From: Zychaea mexicana
Lineage: Eukaryota; Mucoromycota; Mucoromycetes; Mucorales; Lichtheimiaceae
Assembly (NCBI RefSeq): GCF_025766255.1
Contig: NW_026516727.1
Span: 186,001-250,000 of the forward strand
DNA: 64,000 bases
Direction of reading: 5' to 3'
Part shown: piece by piece, positions 1-11,462 of the stretch
Layout: each line of letters opens with the position of its first letter
Numbering within the stretch: the stretch's first letter is position 1
Translations under genes and position numbers: made by a program
The notes under the pieces: generated by a model
Database searches by the model: none
The model's input: the letters and a program-made list of their open reading frames with translations, nothing else
What the model was told of the DNA's origin: nothing

Positions 1-1964
1 CGTCTTCTGAACAGCAACAACAACAACAGCCGCCTTTTTCATTACGCTTACCGTCGGTTCCGCCACATCCATTAAAGCGTCATGACCCACCTTCATTTCC
101 GCCGAATCATCCTTTGGCAGGTCTAGCTTCAGCACAGTCCATACAACAGGCTCAAGCGAGTCGACTGCAGTATTATCATTCGCGCTCACCAGTCTATGTT
201 CCAAAACCATCGTTTGGTTTAAGGGATTTTGAATTATTGGATACGCTTGGTGAGTATAATCTATTTCGTTTAATGTCATTATCATATGTGATGGTTTGAC
301 GGGAGGCGTGAAGAAGGGAGGCGTTTTTTTTGGGGGGTATATCAAATTTAGAAGGGGGATTCACTGTAATTCTTGTTTCTGCTGCCCAATATCAATAACA
401 AACATTATGTATACACGCACATAAAGGAACGGGTACCTTTGGCCGGGTGTATTTGACCAAGTTCAAGGCGACCAGCAAGTTTTATGCGATGAAGGTGCTC
501 AAGAAGTCCGAAGTGGTACGACTCAAACAGGTGCAGCACTTATTGTGGGAGAAGCAGATTTTAGCTTCGGTTCGATTCCCATTTATCGTTGATCTGTAAG
601 TCTTGAGAAATTCTTTTCACATATGGACATTGCTGTTCTTTTGGTACATGGCAACAGTAGTATACACAGACATGAAGCTGGAATTGGGCAATAAGTTACA
701 ACTGGGAAGAATGAAGGAGAAAGAACATGGAGAGGAGAGAGGAGAGGAGGACTAAGACATTGTTTATTTGATGAGCAGATATATATTAAGATCACAACTC
801 AATCTTGTCGTTACTGCTCTTTCATATATAGATTTTGTACTTTTCAAGATGATACGAACCTGTACATGTTATTGGAATACGTTGTAGGAGGCGAGTTGTT
901 TTCGCATTTACGTCGAGCAGGGCGCTTCACAAACGACATGACACGATTTTATGCATCGGAGATCGTGCTGGCCATCGAATACCTCCACTCTAAAGATATC
1001 ATTTATCGTGACCTCAAGCCTGAAAATCTATTGATCGACCATCAGGGCCATATTCGTGTGACAGATTTCGGATTTGCTAAAAAGATTGCCGATCGGTAAG
1101 AAGAGGGCTTGTGCGCATACATACTTGGTAGAACATAGCTACTTACGATCACCTAAACAACAATCATATGCGTGGATGATCATTAAACTAGGACATGGAC
1201 ACTTTGTGGCACTCCAGAATACTTGGCACCGGAGATTATTCAAAGCAAAGGCCACGGAAAGGCTGCAGATTGGTGGGCCTTGGGTATTCTTATCTTTGAA
1301 ATGTTGGCAGGGTAAGTGGGAAAAAGGAGTAAATGAAGTCGGATCGTTATTTGTGGCATGCGCTGTTTTGCGACTCACACAAAATACGCTACTGCTTGAT
1401 TTAGATATCCACCTTTCTTTGACGATAACTCGTTCGGGATCTATGAGAAGATTTTAGCTGGCAAAGTTCAATTTCCAGCACATTTTGATATGCTAGCAAA
1501 GGATCTGTTAAAACGACTGCTGGTGGGTGATCTTACTAAGCGACTCGGTAACTTAAAGGTAAGTTCATCAAAAAGCGCCGTCTTGGTTGAATAGGGGAAT
1601 GGACACGATGCTCATGGATCAACATTATACATTACTAGGGAGGGTCAGAGGATGTAAAGCGACACAGATGGTTCAGAGGTGTGGATTGGATAGGTCTTCT
1701 GGATAAGACTGTCAGGGTAAGTCCTCAATAGAGAGGTTGGATGGGGGAGATCCATTTAATGCCGTGTATACGTACTTTGTGATAGATCCGCAAAATTTTA
1801 ATATGTATGCCACTTGCGCTATCTAGGCACCCATCGTACCGAACTATCGACATCCAGGCGATACTAGCAACTTTGAAAAATACCCAGATCTCTTTGAGAC
1901 GGACCGTAATGCTCCAGCAGGAGATGATCCTTTCAAGCAACTATTTGTTGAGTTTACTATGTGA
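1..1964 (+). CDS. cAMP-dependent protein kinase catalytic subunit (5' partial)
   Basis: Serine/threonine kinase of the AGC/PKA type, which phosphorylates targets when cAMP releases the regulatory subunit. Exons that keep one frame: 3-249, 427-595, 832-1095, 1192-1311, 1405-1558, 1639-1716 and 1827-1964, all with GT-AG introns, giving 389 visible residues. The start lies left of the window. The N-terminal part is Gln/Pro-rich, as in fungal PKA extensions. Seen in order: glycine loop [11 protein letters not shown] lysine in AMKVLKK, catalytic [10 protein letters not shown] (about nt 1005-1034), DFGFAKK (about 1066-1086), activation segment [14 protein letters not shown], and a C-tail ending FVEFTM with the AGC FxxF motif two residues from the end. 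The activation-loop Thr and every kinase signature looked for are present, so it should be active. Which PKA paralogue it is cannot be told. Confidence 0.95.
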
Positions 1965-3240
1965 TACCTGAACAACACACAATTTCTTCCTTCCTCCTCT
2001 ATTATTCTCTCTGTTTCTCTTCCTTTTCTTCAAGCTTTTGCCTTATTATCAATCTTTTTCTTCCCATTTGAACCCCTTCCACAACTACACAACACAACAG
2101 CAGCAACAACAAAACATCATGTTGAACCTTTTTAGTTATCGCAAATAGATAAAAAAGAAAAAAAAATAAGGAACGGATGTTTCCGAGCAGTGGACAATGT
2201 CTCACATACAACACACAAGCTTACACAACAGCATCTTACTCATGTGGAAACTTTTCTTCTTTGTGTAGTAGCATGCATGTTTTTGTCTTGATTATTACAC
2301 ACACCTCTCGGGCTTTCCGTTTGTTTGGCTGACAAAAGCCCAAACGACCAAGTGGCACCTTCTTGGGGGTGGTGATGATTCTGTTGGGATAAGTTGACTA
2401 GGGTAACGGGATAGATACCGAAGGCTTGTATCTGACGCCTTCAAAGGAGGGAGCACAGACCGCGTTCCACAAAAAGGCATGTTTTTGAATGATACAGCAG
2501 CAGCATCGGCATCAGTAAAAAAGCCCATGGGGGTCATCATTATCGGCACTTGCTAGTGCATAGCAGCTTGCTTCGGACAAACAACACCGACGGCAGCCGA
2601 TTCAATTATTCTCATATGAGTATACGTATCTCAAAGCACATAGCTGGTTATAGAGCAACACACGGACAATGCAAACTTGTCTCTTTTGCTCGTCAGAAGG
2701 GTTTCACGACGTACGACTCTGATTTCACTTTGTCACAGATTAATATATCCTTTTCGGTTCTTTATTACAAAAGGGCAAGTGAACAGAGAGAAAGAGTAAC
2801 TTTTCACAATGCACATGCTCGCCCTCTTCGTTTTCTGTTTTTGTTATCATGAATAGATAGGGTTGCAAATGTGTGTATGCGTTTAAGGGTGTGTGTGTGT
2901 ATCGGGTGTTTGTTAAGAGACTACTTATTACTACTTAATGAAAAAGAACTAGAATTTTTGGGCAATTGATATAAGAGAGAGCGCAAGAGCAAGCCAGCTT
3001 GTGTGTGAGAAGAGGGTTTTTGTACTATGTACATTCCAATAAACAATATGAAAGAAGAAGAAAAAAAAGAAAGAGGATATCAATATAGTATATGTACAAA
3101 TGCGGGAGGAGGAAGTAAGTTAAGATGGTGTGCGTGATATGCAAAACGGGTAAGATTGGTGATAATAGCAATAATAATTGTAAAAGTTGACGGTGATGCG
3201 TTGTGGCAACATGCAACGCGGGCTCTGCAGCGAGAGCCTT
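1965..3240. other. Intergenic region between convergent genes
   Basis: Contains the 3' flank of the kinase gene (pyrimidine-rich, then A-rich) and of the minus-strand gene beginning at 4449. A short GT repeat lies near 2890-2900. Open frames here are short and low in complexity, and I see no gene. Confidence 0.5.
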
Positions 3241-4449
3241 TTAATTTTGACGTGGTTTAAAAAGCAACCGCTTGAGCCGTCCATGTGGTTGAGCAGAAGG
3301 TGGTGACCTACTACTCGACGAAAAATGTGCTGTACCAGCGGACGTAGTAGTAGTAGTAGTAGCAGCAGAAAGAGCTTCTGATGCTGATGACAATGACGAC
3401 TGTGGTCTGAATGGCTTTGCGAGGTTCTTTTTAAGACGACCGACGAGACCTTGCCACACTTTGGACTTGGCAATAGTCGGCTTGCCTTCGACGGCAGGTG
3501 GTGGGGGCGGTATTTCGACACGTGCAGCAGTAGACGATGGTGACAGTGCTGCTGGTGAAGGTGCAGCTGCAGCCAATGGCGGATAATACGCCGGTTCAGA
3601 TGGCGGTTGTTCATGACGAGGATGGATGGAGGATGTAATGTAGGATGTGATTCCGGAAGAATTCAACAGGACAGGCCCGCCATGGCTGCTACTGTTAGGA
3701 CTACCGAGCACCAGGTCGTCGTCATCGTCGTCTGATAAAGAGCGTCGCTCGTATAAGAAGTCGCCATGGTCATCATGGAACCGATGGTGTGCTGCTTCTG
3801 ATGCGCCAATTGGTGTTGTGGATGTCGGAAGAAACAAATCGGCTCCAGTGGCACCGACGCCACCGACGCCTCCGGAAGCCGCTTCCGGTGCAAAGCTCAA
3901 CGAGCCATACAGGACTTCGTCCTCCCATCGATACTCCTTATTGCTTTGGTAGCTTGTAGGGGTATATTTGTCGAGACGAGTAAGGTGATTGTCTTGCATC
4001 GCGTTATCCACATGTTCCAGTGCTCCGCAGAGCGCGGCGCGTAAATTAGATGCTGTTGTCTCGCTAGGTGATTGTGGTACCGGCGGTGGTGAACTTGTTG
4101 TTGTTGTTGCTCCTGGTGCTGCTGCCGTTGCAGATCGTTTGCCGAAAAGGTAAAGTAGCTGCTCGTCTTGTTTTGTTCGATGAGTGCTGCTCTTTTTCAG
4201 AATGCTGTCACCGGCGTCGTTGTCCACTTCGTCGTCGTCGTGGTGTTTTGTCCATTGGGCATAGTCGGTGATCGAATGAACCGGCAGGCTTGCCTTCTCA
4301 CATGCCGTGCTGTAATAATCGTGAAAAGCCCAATCGACTGGGCCTGGCAGTTTGGAGACGGTTGTTGTCGCCAACTTTGGCTCAGTAGAGTCTGAAGGAA
4401 ATACAATGTCGCTGGATAGGTATTCAAGAGCCATGAAGAGGATCGACAA
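3241..4449 (-). CDS. Hypothetical acidic, low-complexity protein (402 aa)
   Basis: A single uninterrupted frame of 402 codons in a region with no other plausible coding frame. I do not recognise a family. An N-terminal block (residues 1-70) has normal composition and contains PVDWAFHDYY. The middle is disordered, with Ala/Thr/Ser/Pro-rich stretches, a YRWEDEVLYGSL segment near residue 175, and a run of six Asp after RRSLS. The last 70 residues are basic, with VWQGLVGRLKKNLAKPF and the end GRLKRLLFKPRQN, which could form an amphipathic helix or bind a membrane or nucleic acid. No signal peptide or membrane segment is obvious. The first Met is used; a second Met at residue 6 (MALEYL) could be the true start. 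It converges with the kinase gene. The length and ordered ends argue against a chance ORF, but function is unknown. Confidence 0.6.
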   Translation of the reverse strand: MSILFMALEYLSSDIVFPSDSTEPKLATTTVSKLPGPVDWAFHDYYSTACEKASLPVHSITDYAQWTKHHDDDEVDNDAGDSILKKSSTHRTKQDEQLLYLFGKRSATAAAPGATTTTSSPPPVPQSPSETTASNLRAALCGALEHVDNAMQDNHLTRLDKYTPTSYQSNKEYRWEDEVLYGSLSFAPEAASGGVGGVGATGADLFLPTSTTPIGASEAAHHRFHDDHGDFLYERRSLSDDDDDDLVLGSPNSSSHGGPVLLNSSGITSYITSSIHPRHEQPPSEPAYYPPLAAAAPSPAALSPSSTAARVEIPPPPPAVEGKPTIAKSKVWQGLVGRLKKNLAKPFRPQSSLSSASEALSAATTTTTTSAGTAHFSSSSRSPPSAQPHGRLKRLLFKPRQN

Positions 4450-7445
4450 TAGAGAGTAAAGCTACTGGTGTGTATACGGAATATAATCGAGAAGCAGGTG
4501 GCGGGACAAGAGAAGAAAAAGAAGAAGAGGTGGAGAGAAGAAACAAGTACGTTGCGCTGCTAGGTGCGGCTTGCTTAAATACTTTTTTTTCCAAAATAAT
4601 AGAGAGAAAATCGGCAGGAAATCAAAAAGGTTTGATGGAAACAAGGGGGGAAGCCTTTTCCTTACACGCGCCGGGGGGTCCGAAACGAGACAAGCCAGTC
4701 TATAAACGGGCAGAACAAAAACATAGCACCCTCTCCCCTTCCCCCCCACAAGGACGGGCATCGTACCGATATCCGAAAGCGCTTTGTGCTACGCGCTGGC
4801 TCTCTCTCTCTCTCTTCTCATCGCTCTCTGCATGCCATCTGCTTGTTGCTCTGTTTACACGATTGTTTTCGGCTTGTTGCCGATGGGCCATCCCGAGCCT
4901 TCTTCTGCTGAAGTTAGAGAACGAAGGGCCACATGACATTGCCACCACACGTTCACCCTCTCTCCCTCTACCATCCGCTTTAGTTATGTGGGCTAGGCAC
5001 CATGGCTTCCTCGCTAAAACATGAGTACACCTTTTTGTTGTTTTGCTCCTATATAATAGAACAATCCTTGTCCAAATATTCATTGCTATCAACACGAACA
5101 AATTTTTTTTGCTGGTCCGCCCTGAACTTTTTCTTTTACTAATATACCTTCTGCTATCTGCTGCTGCTTCCAAGAGAGGGGATAAGAATAATGAAAGGCT
5201 TGGCTATGCAAAACATGTAGGTATACTGTATGTAGCTTGGCGTTTGCCTCTTAAAAGAGACATCAGCGTATATCGCTTTTATTTAAGATGCAGGCAAGCT
5301 GCACATCATGGTGACGGTACCTCTGTCTCTGTCTCTCTCTATTTTTCTTTCCAGTAAATCATTCCCTTACTTGTCTAACACCCCTCCTTAGTGGCCTGAT
5401 GACATAGTATAAACGGGGCATGTGCGTGTGTATGGTTGACATGAAACGCAGGAGCGATCATCCATCAATTGCGGGAGACATGTTTATAGAGGAAAAGAAA
5501 GGGGGGGGGGTCTCAGAAAATGGCCATGATCTCATATATCATTAGAGTTGAACGCCTCAAGGGATACGTGAAACACACATGGTGGAAGCTATTTTTTGTT
5601 TCGGCCGGCGTTCACCGGTAATGGTACATGTAGAGTAACCCGATGGAACAGGATTGCCACATTTATTTATTATGGATGATGTTTGGCGTGCGCATGAGTA
5701 CGATTCGGCTAGAGCATAGTAGAGCCACATTGACAGCCTACTGTTTGGCGTGCGGCACAATATGTACAATTCATCAGGTCCCCTTCATCAACCATTCTGT
5801 CCCTCTTTTCAACCAACCCGCACCCCCCCCCGTTGAACCGAACCGATGCGATGCCAATCTTTTGTTTGTGGCAATTTTTATTTTTTATTTATTCATCATT
5901 AAGTGAAGGGTACCTTTCGATTTAATATACACTTTCTTACTCTATATATTCGATATGTAATTAACACGTTCTATCTACATAGTGAGGATATGATCGCGAT
6001 CTGTATTTGCTCTTTTACGGATAATGTGTGTCCAGTATGTAATGGCTTTTTGACAGCCGCCAAAAGAATCGCCCTTTCTCCTATTTTTTTAACCTTCTTA
6101 CCAGACCTGAAATTGCGTTACGCCTCAGTTACACTGATTTTACAACGGTGTCGTTCGGAAATCCCAAAAGTTGTGGTACAAAAGCGTCTCTTAAGGTAAA
6201 ACTCTTGTAATCGGGTTTGGATCCGATGACTGATTCCATCGAGTGTTGCAAAAAAGAAAAGGATCGCGTCTCTCCAGAATTGTAGATAGCAACTTGTATA
6301 ATGTAGCATTTGCAGCAGCAGGCGTAAGTACATCTATTTTTATGTTACACTTATTCTCTTGTTTTACGCTAGGTAAAACGGGCAAAACTTGCTTATAAGG
6401 TACGAGCATGCTATATCTTCTTCTCTATATCCTCTATTCTAATAAACCATTCTAGCATTGGATACTTCTATTACTGTATATTACACGTATTACGAACCTA
6501 TAACTTGGGACCTGTTGTGGCAAAACACGTACTAAAATTAGTTTGATGAACCTTTTTTTTGTGTTGTTCCTTGTGTTGCATGGCAACGGACGATGTTCCA
6601 TGGAAACAGGGTAGGAACGCCATGGTAGCAGACGAAGCTTTTGTGTTGCATCTAATATTTTATTTTTTCATAGTGCTGATAGTAGTAGTGCTCACAGCAC
6701 ATAAGCTACCTACTCTTTCTATTGTGAGACAACCCGGAGTAGCTTATTTCAAAAGGGAATTCGTCGACTAAGATGAATCTTTTTATTTCGCACTCGAGCT
6801 TTTTCTCATCACATCATCACCGTGCCGTTAAAGTAAAGAAAATAATTCATACAACTGGACACAAATAAGGGGCCGTGGGAGACGACCATTCTGGACAGGG
6901 CTGTTGTAATTATATGGATATTACATGTTCACTATGTGTGTTTCTGGTTGATAGTTTGTTGTTTCGATCCAGAACAAGTAAAAGCAAACCTTTTTTCTTG
7001 AACAGCATCCTGTATAAGTTCTATCCTCCCCTACATTGTCTCATCATCAATTCTAATCCAACGACTTGTATGAAACAGGAGCTTTTGGTATGCTCTAAAT
7101 GCATGTTTACATTCAGAAGACAGAGAGAGAGAGAGAGATCGCTGATCAACTTTGTGTTGAGTCGGTGGCGCCGGTGGCGGTCCGCCCGCCTTGGCCGTCA
7201 GCAGGGAGCTTTCACTTTTGACTTGACCGGAAGGCAGCAAAGCCACCCAAGGCAGTGACTTGCGGGGTGTGGAAAAAAAATGGCCCTGCTCCATTTTGCG
7301 CCCCTAACTCAACAAGTCCTATTTGATAATAATAATATTCCCAACACCTCCCTCCGACATTATTTTTTGGAAAGTTGCCGTTCGTCTCCGTTCGTTTCGT
7401 TTGGGCCCTCCTCTCCTACCCTTCTTCCGTTTGTAAATAAATAAA
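4450..7445. other. Long intergenic region, no gene seen
   Basis: About 3 kb with only short, low-complexity ORFs on both strands. It has a CT-rich tract near 4800-4815 that could be promoter sequence of the minus-strand gene, a G run near 5500-5510 and a C run near 5822-5831. I find no conserved protein motif, tRNA or transposon end. The last 150 bases before 7446 are pyrimidine-rich, as expected upstream of the uS9m start. Confidence 0.4.
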
Positions 7446-8646
7446 ATGAGTTCATTCTTGTTGCGTAGAGGCCTTTTACTCGCCGCCGCTACCAGCAAGC
7501 AACAACTGACACGTTCCGTCGTTTCTCCCGCCGCCGTCCAAACCACCAACGTCCGTTTCGCCACCACTGACAGCAGCAGCAGTCTTTACGAAGTACGCGA
7601 GAAACCACAGTCATTGTCCTACTTTACCGGCAATTACAAGTACAATGACCTTCTCATTGAACTCGACGCGTTGCATAAAACGTATGGCGAATGGCAAGGC
7701 GACAATGCAACCTTTTCAGAAGCAGCATTAAACGATACCAGCGAATTACAACAACCACAACAACAGCAGACTGCATGGAAACTCCGTGACAAAATGTCAC
7801 AAATGTTGGCCATTCCATTGAAAACGTCTCAATGGAGAAAAATTGTTCTGCACTTGAACGCTTTGTCTGCTTTGCCCAAGCCGTTGCCCGCACCGGTAGA
7901 AGAAGCCTTGAAGCCGTATCGACGTTATGATGGACAGCAGCAACAGACAACTGGATCTACATTAAAAGCATTGGACGCTCTTGGACGTGCATATGCTGTG
8001 GGTAGACGAAAGGAATCGAGTGCTCGATGCTGGGTCGTCGAAGGTGATGGCCAGGTGCTGATCAACGGCCAGCCACTCGAAGAGTATTTCCAACGACCGG
8101 TTGATCGTGACGAAGTAAACTTGCCTTTGGAAGCTATCGAGTCCAAGGATCGATACAACGTATGGGCCTTGGTGAATGGCGGTGGAAGCACAGGTAAAAC
8201 GAACAGGGGAACTATGTGCAATGTCGAGGGAAGCGTGTGTATGTGGTTACTCATGCTTATGCATGTGATACAATATAGGTCAAGCACAGGCTGTCAAACT
8301 GGGTGTCGGCAGAGCATTATTGACACACAATCAGGAATTGAAGCCAATACTGCGCAAAGGTAATAACCCTCGGGGAAGAGATGGAATAACTGATTGTTGT
8401 GTCGTTTAGTAAGAGGGATCAGCAAAGAAACTCAATTGTTTGTTTTTACTATTGCATAAGCTGGCTGTATTACGCGGGATCCAAGAGTGGTTGAACGTAA
8501 GAAGGAAGGTCAGCGTAAGGCCCGTGCAAGATACACTTGGTAAGTTTTATTGCGCGCACTGCGCCGAATGGTCATAGAGATTGCCGCCAGGACAAAAGTG
8601 TACTCACCCCTCTCGGTGTTTCTAATTGAATAGGGTCAAGCGTTAA
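7446..8646 (+). CDS. Mitochondrial small-subunit ribosomal protein uS9m
   Basis: Component of the mitochondrial ribosome small subunit; in the uS9 family the C-terminal tail reaches the decoding centre. Exons 7446-8193, 8279-8359, 8461-8539 and 8634-8646 join in frame to 306 residues. The N-terminus (MSSFLLRRGLLLAAATSKQQ) is basic and hydrophobic without acidic residues, fitting a mitochondrial presequence. The uS9 domain follows: GRRKESSARCWVVEGDGQV, LINGQPLEEYF, NGGGSTGQAQAVKLGVGRAL and the tail DPRVVERKKEGQRKARARYT, ending WVKR. The last exon codes only the final residues, and the KARxxYTWVKR ending is what fixes the splice sites. The fungal version is longer than the bacterial protein because of the mitochondrial N-terminal extension. 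It looks intact. Confidence 0.93.
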
Positions 8647-9536
8647 AGAAGAATGCAGCAACGAATCGAGATATTCTGTCCTTCTTCATGCTGTATCAGT
8701 CATATGTTTTTTATCTTTTCTTTCTTAGTTTCAACATCATTACAAGAAAACCCATTCCATCCTTTTTGCTTCTAGACATATATTCTTTCCATGACCATTC
8801 TTTTTTCTTCTATCAGTGACATAGAGACTGCCCCTGTGCGTTTTTCTTCTTGTATTTATCGCTTTTTTGATTCAGGGGTTGAATGCGAACCGTAATTAAA
8901 AAGAAAAAAAGTCTTGTACGACACGACACAACAACCCACAAGGTCACCACCGTATACATACTCATATATACTGTAACCTTAAAATATAGTTATCACCACC
9001 ACTGTCTTCTACGTGCGATAAGTGGGCGTCGTGTTCTCCGTGGTGACGACGGCCATCGTCAACAAGCGGGTGCTCTCCTATTTCTCTCTGTTTTAAAAGA
9101 CCACCTGCTTAATGACCTTCTCAATTCAATCACCACTGTATCACAAGAGATCATGAAGGTTGGCAAACCTGTTGACCTGTTCTAAAGTAAAATGCTCAAA
9201 AGCCGGTTAAGGACAATAACCCTCTCTCTTTCTCTCCTTTGCCTCCCTCTTTTCTTTCTGTTTCTTACAACTCCTGAAAGTATATCCTATAGTTTTGACG
9301 ACGGGCTGGCGGATTGACGCGTCGGGCAATAATCAGAACAACAGCAGCAGCAGTTATACGACCAACCCCGTAATAATCATTCATCTATAACAATCATCCG
9401 TCGTTTTCATTTCTCGTACTTCTACGACTATACCCTTCTGTATATATAGATACCGATTTTCTTGAACCCCCCCCACCCATCAAATAACTTGCTTCTTTTT
9501 CCTCTGCATTCCCTTTCATTTCTATTCTCATTCGCT
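8647..9536. other. Intergenic region, no gene seen
   Basis: Pyrimidine-rich sequence with a 100-codon open frame at 8883-9185 that shows no family resemblance and opens with a Lys-rich low-complexity stretch. It probably holds the 3' end of the uS9m transcript and the promoter of the membrane-protein gene at 9537. Confidence 0.4.
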
Positions 9537-10583
9537 ATGTACGTGCCTGACGTATACGAAATTCTTTCCGAGATCAACAGTGTGGCGTGCGTCACAGCCA
9601 TATCATTGATTCTGGGCCGCAAGGTCGCCAGTATTGACGGCCCGATTTACTATGTGCGGGGACTATTGCTGGTCATGTACTCGCTAACACTAGCGTTTGA
9701 TATAATTGCGTGTATGCTCGTCAGCACCAACAACGGAAACTTTGTGTCGTGTATCCTCGGATTTTTCAACTGTGTATTATTGTATACCTTTGCAAAACTG
9801 GCGCTTTACCTGTACTTTATCGAAAAGGTAATAATACACTATTGAATATTCAAGTGCACATCAGTAGAGAAGAAGTACTTACAGTATAAAACATATGCTA
9901 GATTTATATTCTTTCATTGCCCAAAGTCGCTCGTCTACGATCACCTATTTATTGGATCGGCATTGGTCTTCTGGTACCCTATATTGCGCTTATCACCCTC
10001 ATGATCATAAACCGTGTTACTGTCATCGAGCCAGAGCATCCATATCATTGTACCATTGGAACCAAGCTGCCGGGTGTCATCCCAACGCTCTGTTACGACT
10101 GCTTTTTCACTTTGCTCTGTATTGCCATTTTTGTAAAGTGCTATGCGTTTCCAACTGTAGCACAGCAAACATCACCTCAATCAATGTCCCTCAAGATCAT
10201 GGCGAAACGAAATATCATAGTCACTGTGGTTGCGTGTATCACAGCAACAATAAACTATACCATCATGATTGTGCTAGACGGGCAGGAGCGTGGATTGCTT
10301 GCGCTTAGTATTACAACTTTGGTAAGTTTGAATATAAAACAAATCGTTATGGATAGAGCGGCTGTTGTTTGAAAGTGCGGAGGTTCATTGATGGGCTGTC
10401 GTGTGCTATTAGGATATTACGGTCGTCTCTTGTGTCGTGCATTGGGTCACGTCGCACACGGCTGAGCTCCAATATGTGGAAAATGTGCTAAACAAAGGTG
10501 GCCTGGATAAGCCCATGAGGTTGGAGATTAAACAGCATCAGGAGGTTGTCGTGTTGACGGAACTCAGTTCTAACAAGATATGA
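9537..10583 (+). CDS. Seven-helix integral membrane protein (possibly GPCR-like)
   Basis: Three exons, 9537-9827, 9902-10321 and 10413-10583, give 293 residues. Seven hydrophobic segments can be read: around VACVTAISLILG, YYVRGLLLVMYSLTLAFDII, CVLLYTFAKLALYLYF, SPIYWIGIGLLVPYIALITL, CYDCFFTLLCIAIFV, IIVTVVACITATINYTIMIV and ALSITTLDITVVSCVVHWV. A hydrophilic tail of about 40 residues follows, which suits a receptor-like layout with a cytosolic C-terminus. I chose the start at MYVPDVYEI because the upstream codons are pyrimidine-derived and proline-rich; an in-frame ATG-like start 25 codons upstream is less likely. The second exon could start elsewhere, but the AG at 9900-9901 is the acceptor that preserves frame. 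I recognise no ligand or family signature, and a GPCR role is an inference from topology only. Confidence 0.7.
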
Positions 10584-10801
10584 GCATGTTGTTTTTCCTT
10601 TACTATCATCTTAAAAACCCTCTATCATCCTACATTATTACTATTAGTATCATGCTTTTTTTTCTATGCGTTTTCTGCTGTTTTTCACATACAATTTTTT
10701 TATAAAGATGGGCAGGGAAATGCTGTTGATGAGAATGGCAGACCTGAGCCAATAGTTTACAGTGTCGATCAGAACCCTTATGCATTAAAATCGCTTACAT
10801 C

Positions 10802-10844
10802 ACACACCGAGTACTTGTAGAATGTAAATTCTACGAGTACTGCA
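10802..10844. repeat. Hairpin, about 14-bp arms (terminator-like)
   Basis: AGTACTTGTAGAAT and ATTCTACGAGTACT form arms around a GTAA loop with one mismatch. It lies about 220 bases after the membrane-protein stop codon. It may act in transcript 3' end structure or be part of the GC-rich element that follows. Confidence 0.5.
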
Positions 10845-10870
10845 CAAGTTGATGTAGAACATTTAGATTA

Positions 10871-10957
10871 TAAACTGGTCCCTCCGCTTCGCTTCCGGAC
10901 GATGTGAGCCCCTCCGCTTCGCTGCGTGTCAGCATCTGTCCTCCAGGGACCAGTTTA
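10871..10957. repeat. Small palindromic element with perfect 13-bp inverted ends
   Basis: TAAACTGGTCCCT at 10871-10883 is matched exactly in reverse complement at 10945-10957. Between the arms the motif CCTCCGCTTCGCT occurs twice. Directly downstream (10958-11012) is a GC-rich segment rich in GGGGC and GCCCC blocks that can fold on itself. This looks like a MITE or structured intergenic repeat. The base composition is unlike the AT-rich surroundings. Confidence 0.6.
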
Positions 10958-11462
10958 CTGGGGCTCTGCCCCAGACCCCGGGTTGGGGGCAAAGCCCCCC
11001 CACCCGCCCCCCAAGTGTTCTTCAAACAATGCTGAAAATATGTTCTCAAAGTATTCTGCTTAAAAGTGATGTCGAAAACAGTTGTGGAAATTGTTTTTAT
11101 TGTTTGGTTAAAAAAAGGATGCCGTCACTGCTTTAAAAAATGCCCAAAGTTAATACTTCATACACAGTAAGAATATTTGTATCATTTTACCGTGTCAACG
11201 CTAATCACCCGAGTTGATGCATTCCGTACTCTCTGATGATTCATGCCCAACATATCGGCAATCCTCGCAAATAATGAGGTGGTCGTGCAATTCGATGTAC
11301 ACCTCGCAACTGAACAGATCGTGTTCAGTTTCTTCGCAAAATTTACAGGTTAGAATTTTCAAAGGTGGAATTCTCTTGCTCTTGAAATGGGTCTTGGACA
11401 TTTTGTTGAGATGGAAAACTTTGGACATCATGAAAGATGTGATGGTTATGATACAATTTACA

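Noticed and set aside
2884..2902. GT dinucleotide run
   Set aside because: Too short to be of interest.
3120..3893. Histidine- and leucine-rich ORFs overlapping the 3241-4449 gene
   Set aside because: They are other frames of a low-complexity coding region; the 402-codon frame is longer and has normal ends.
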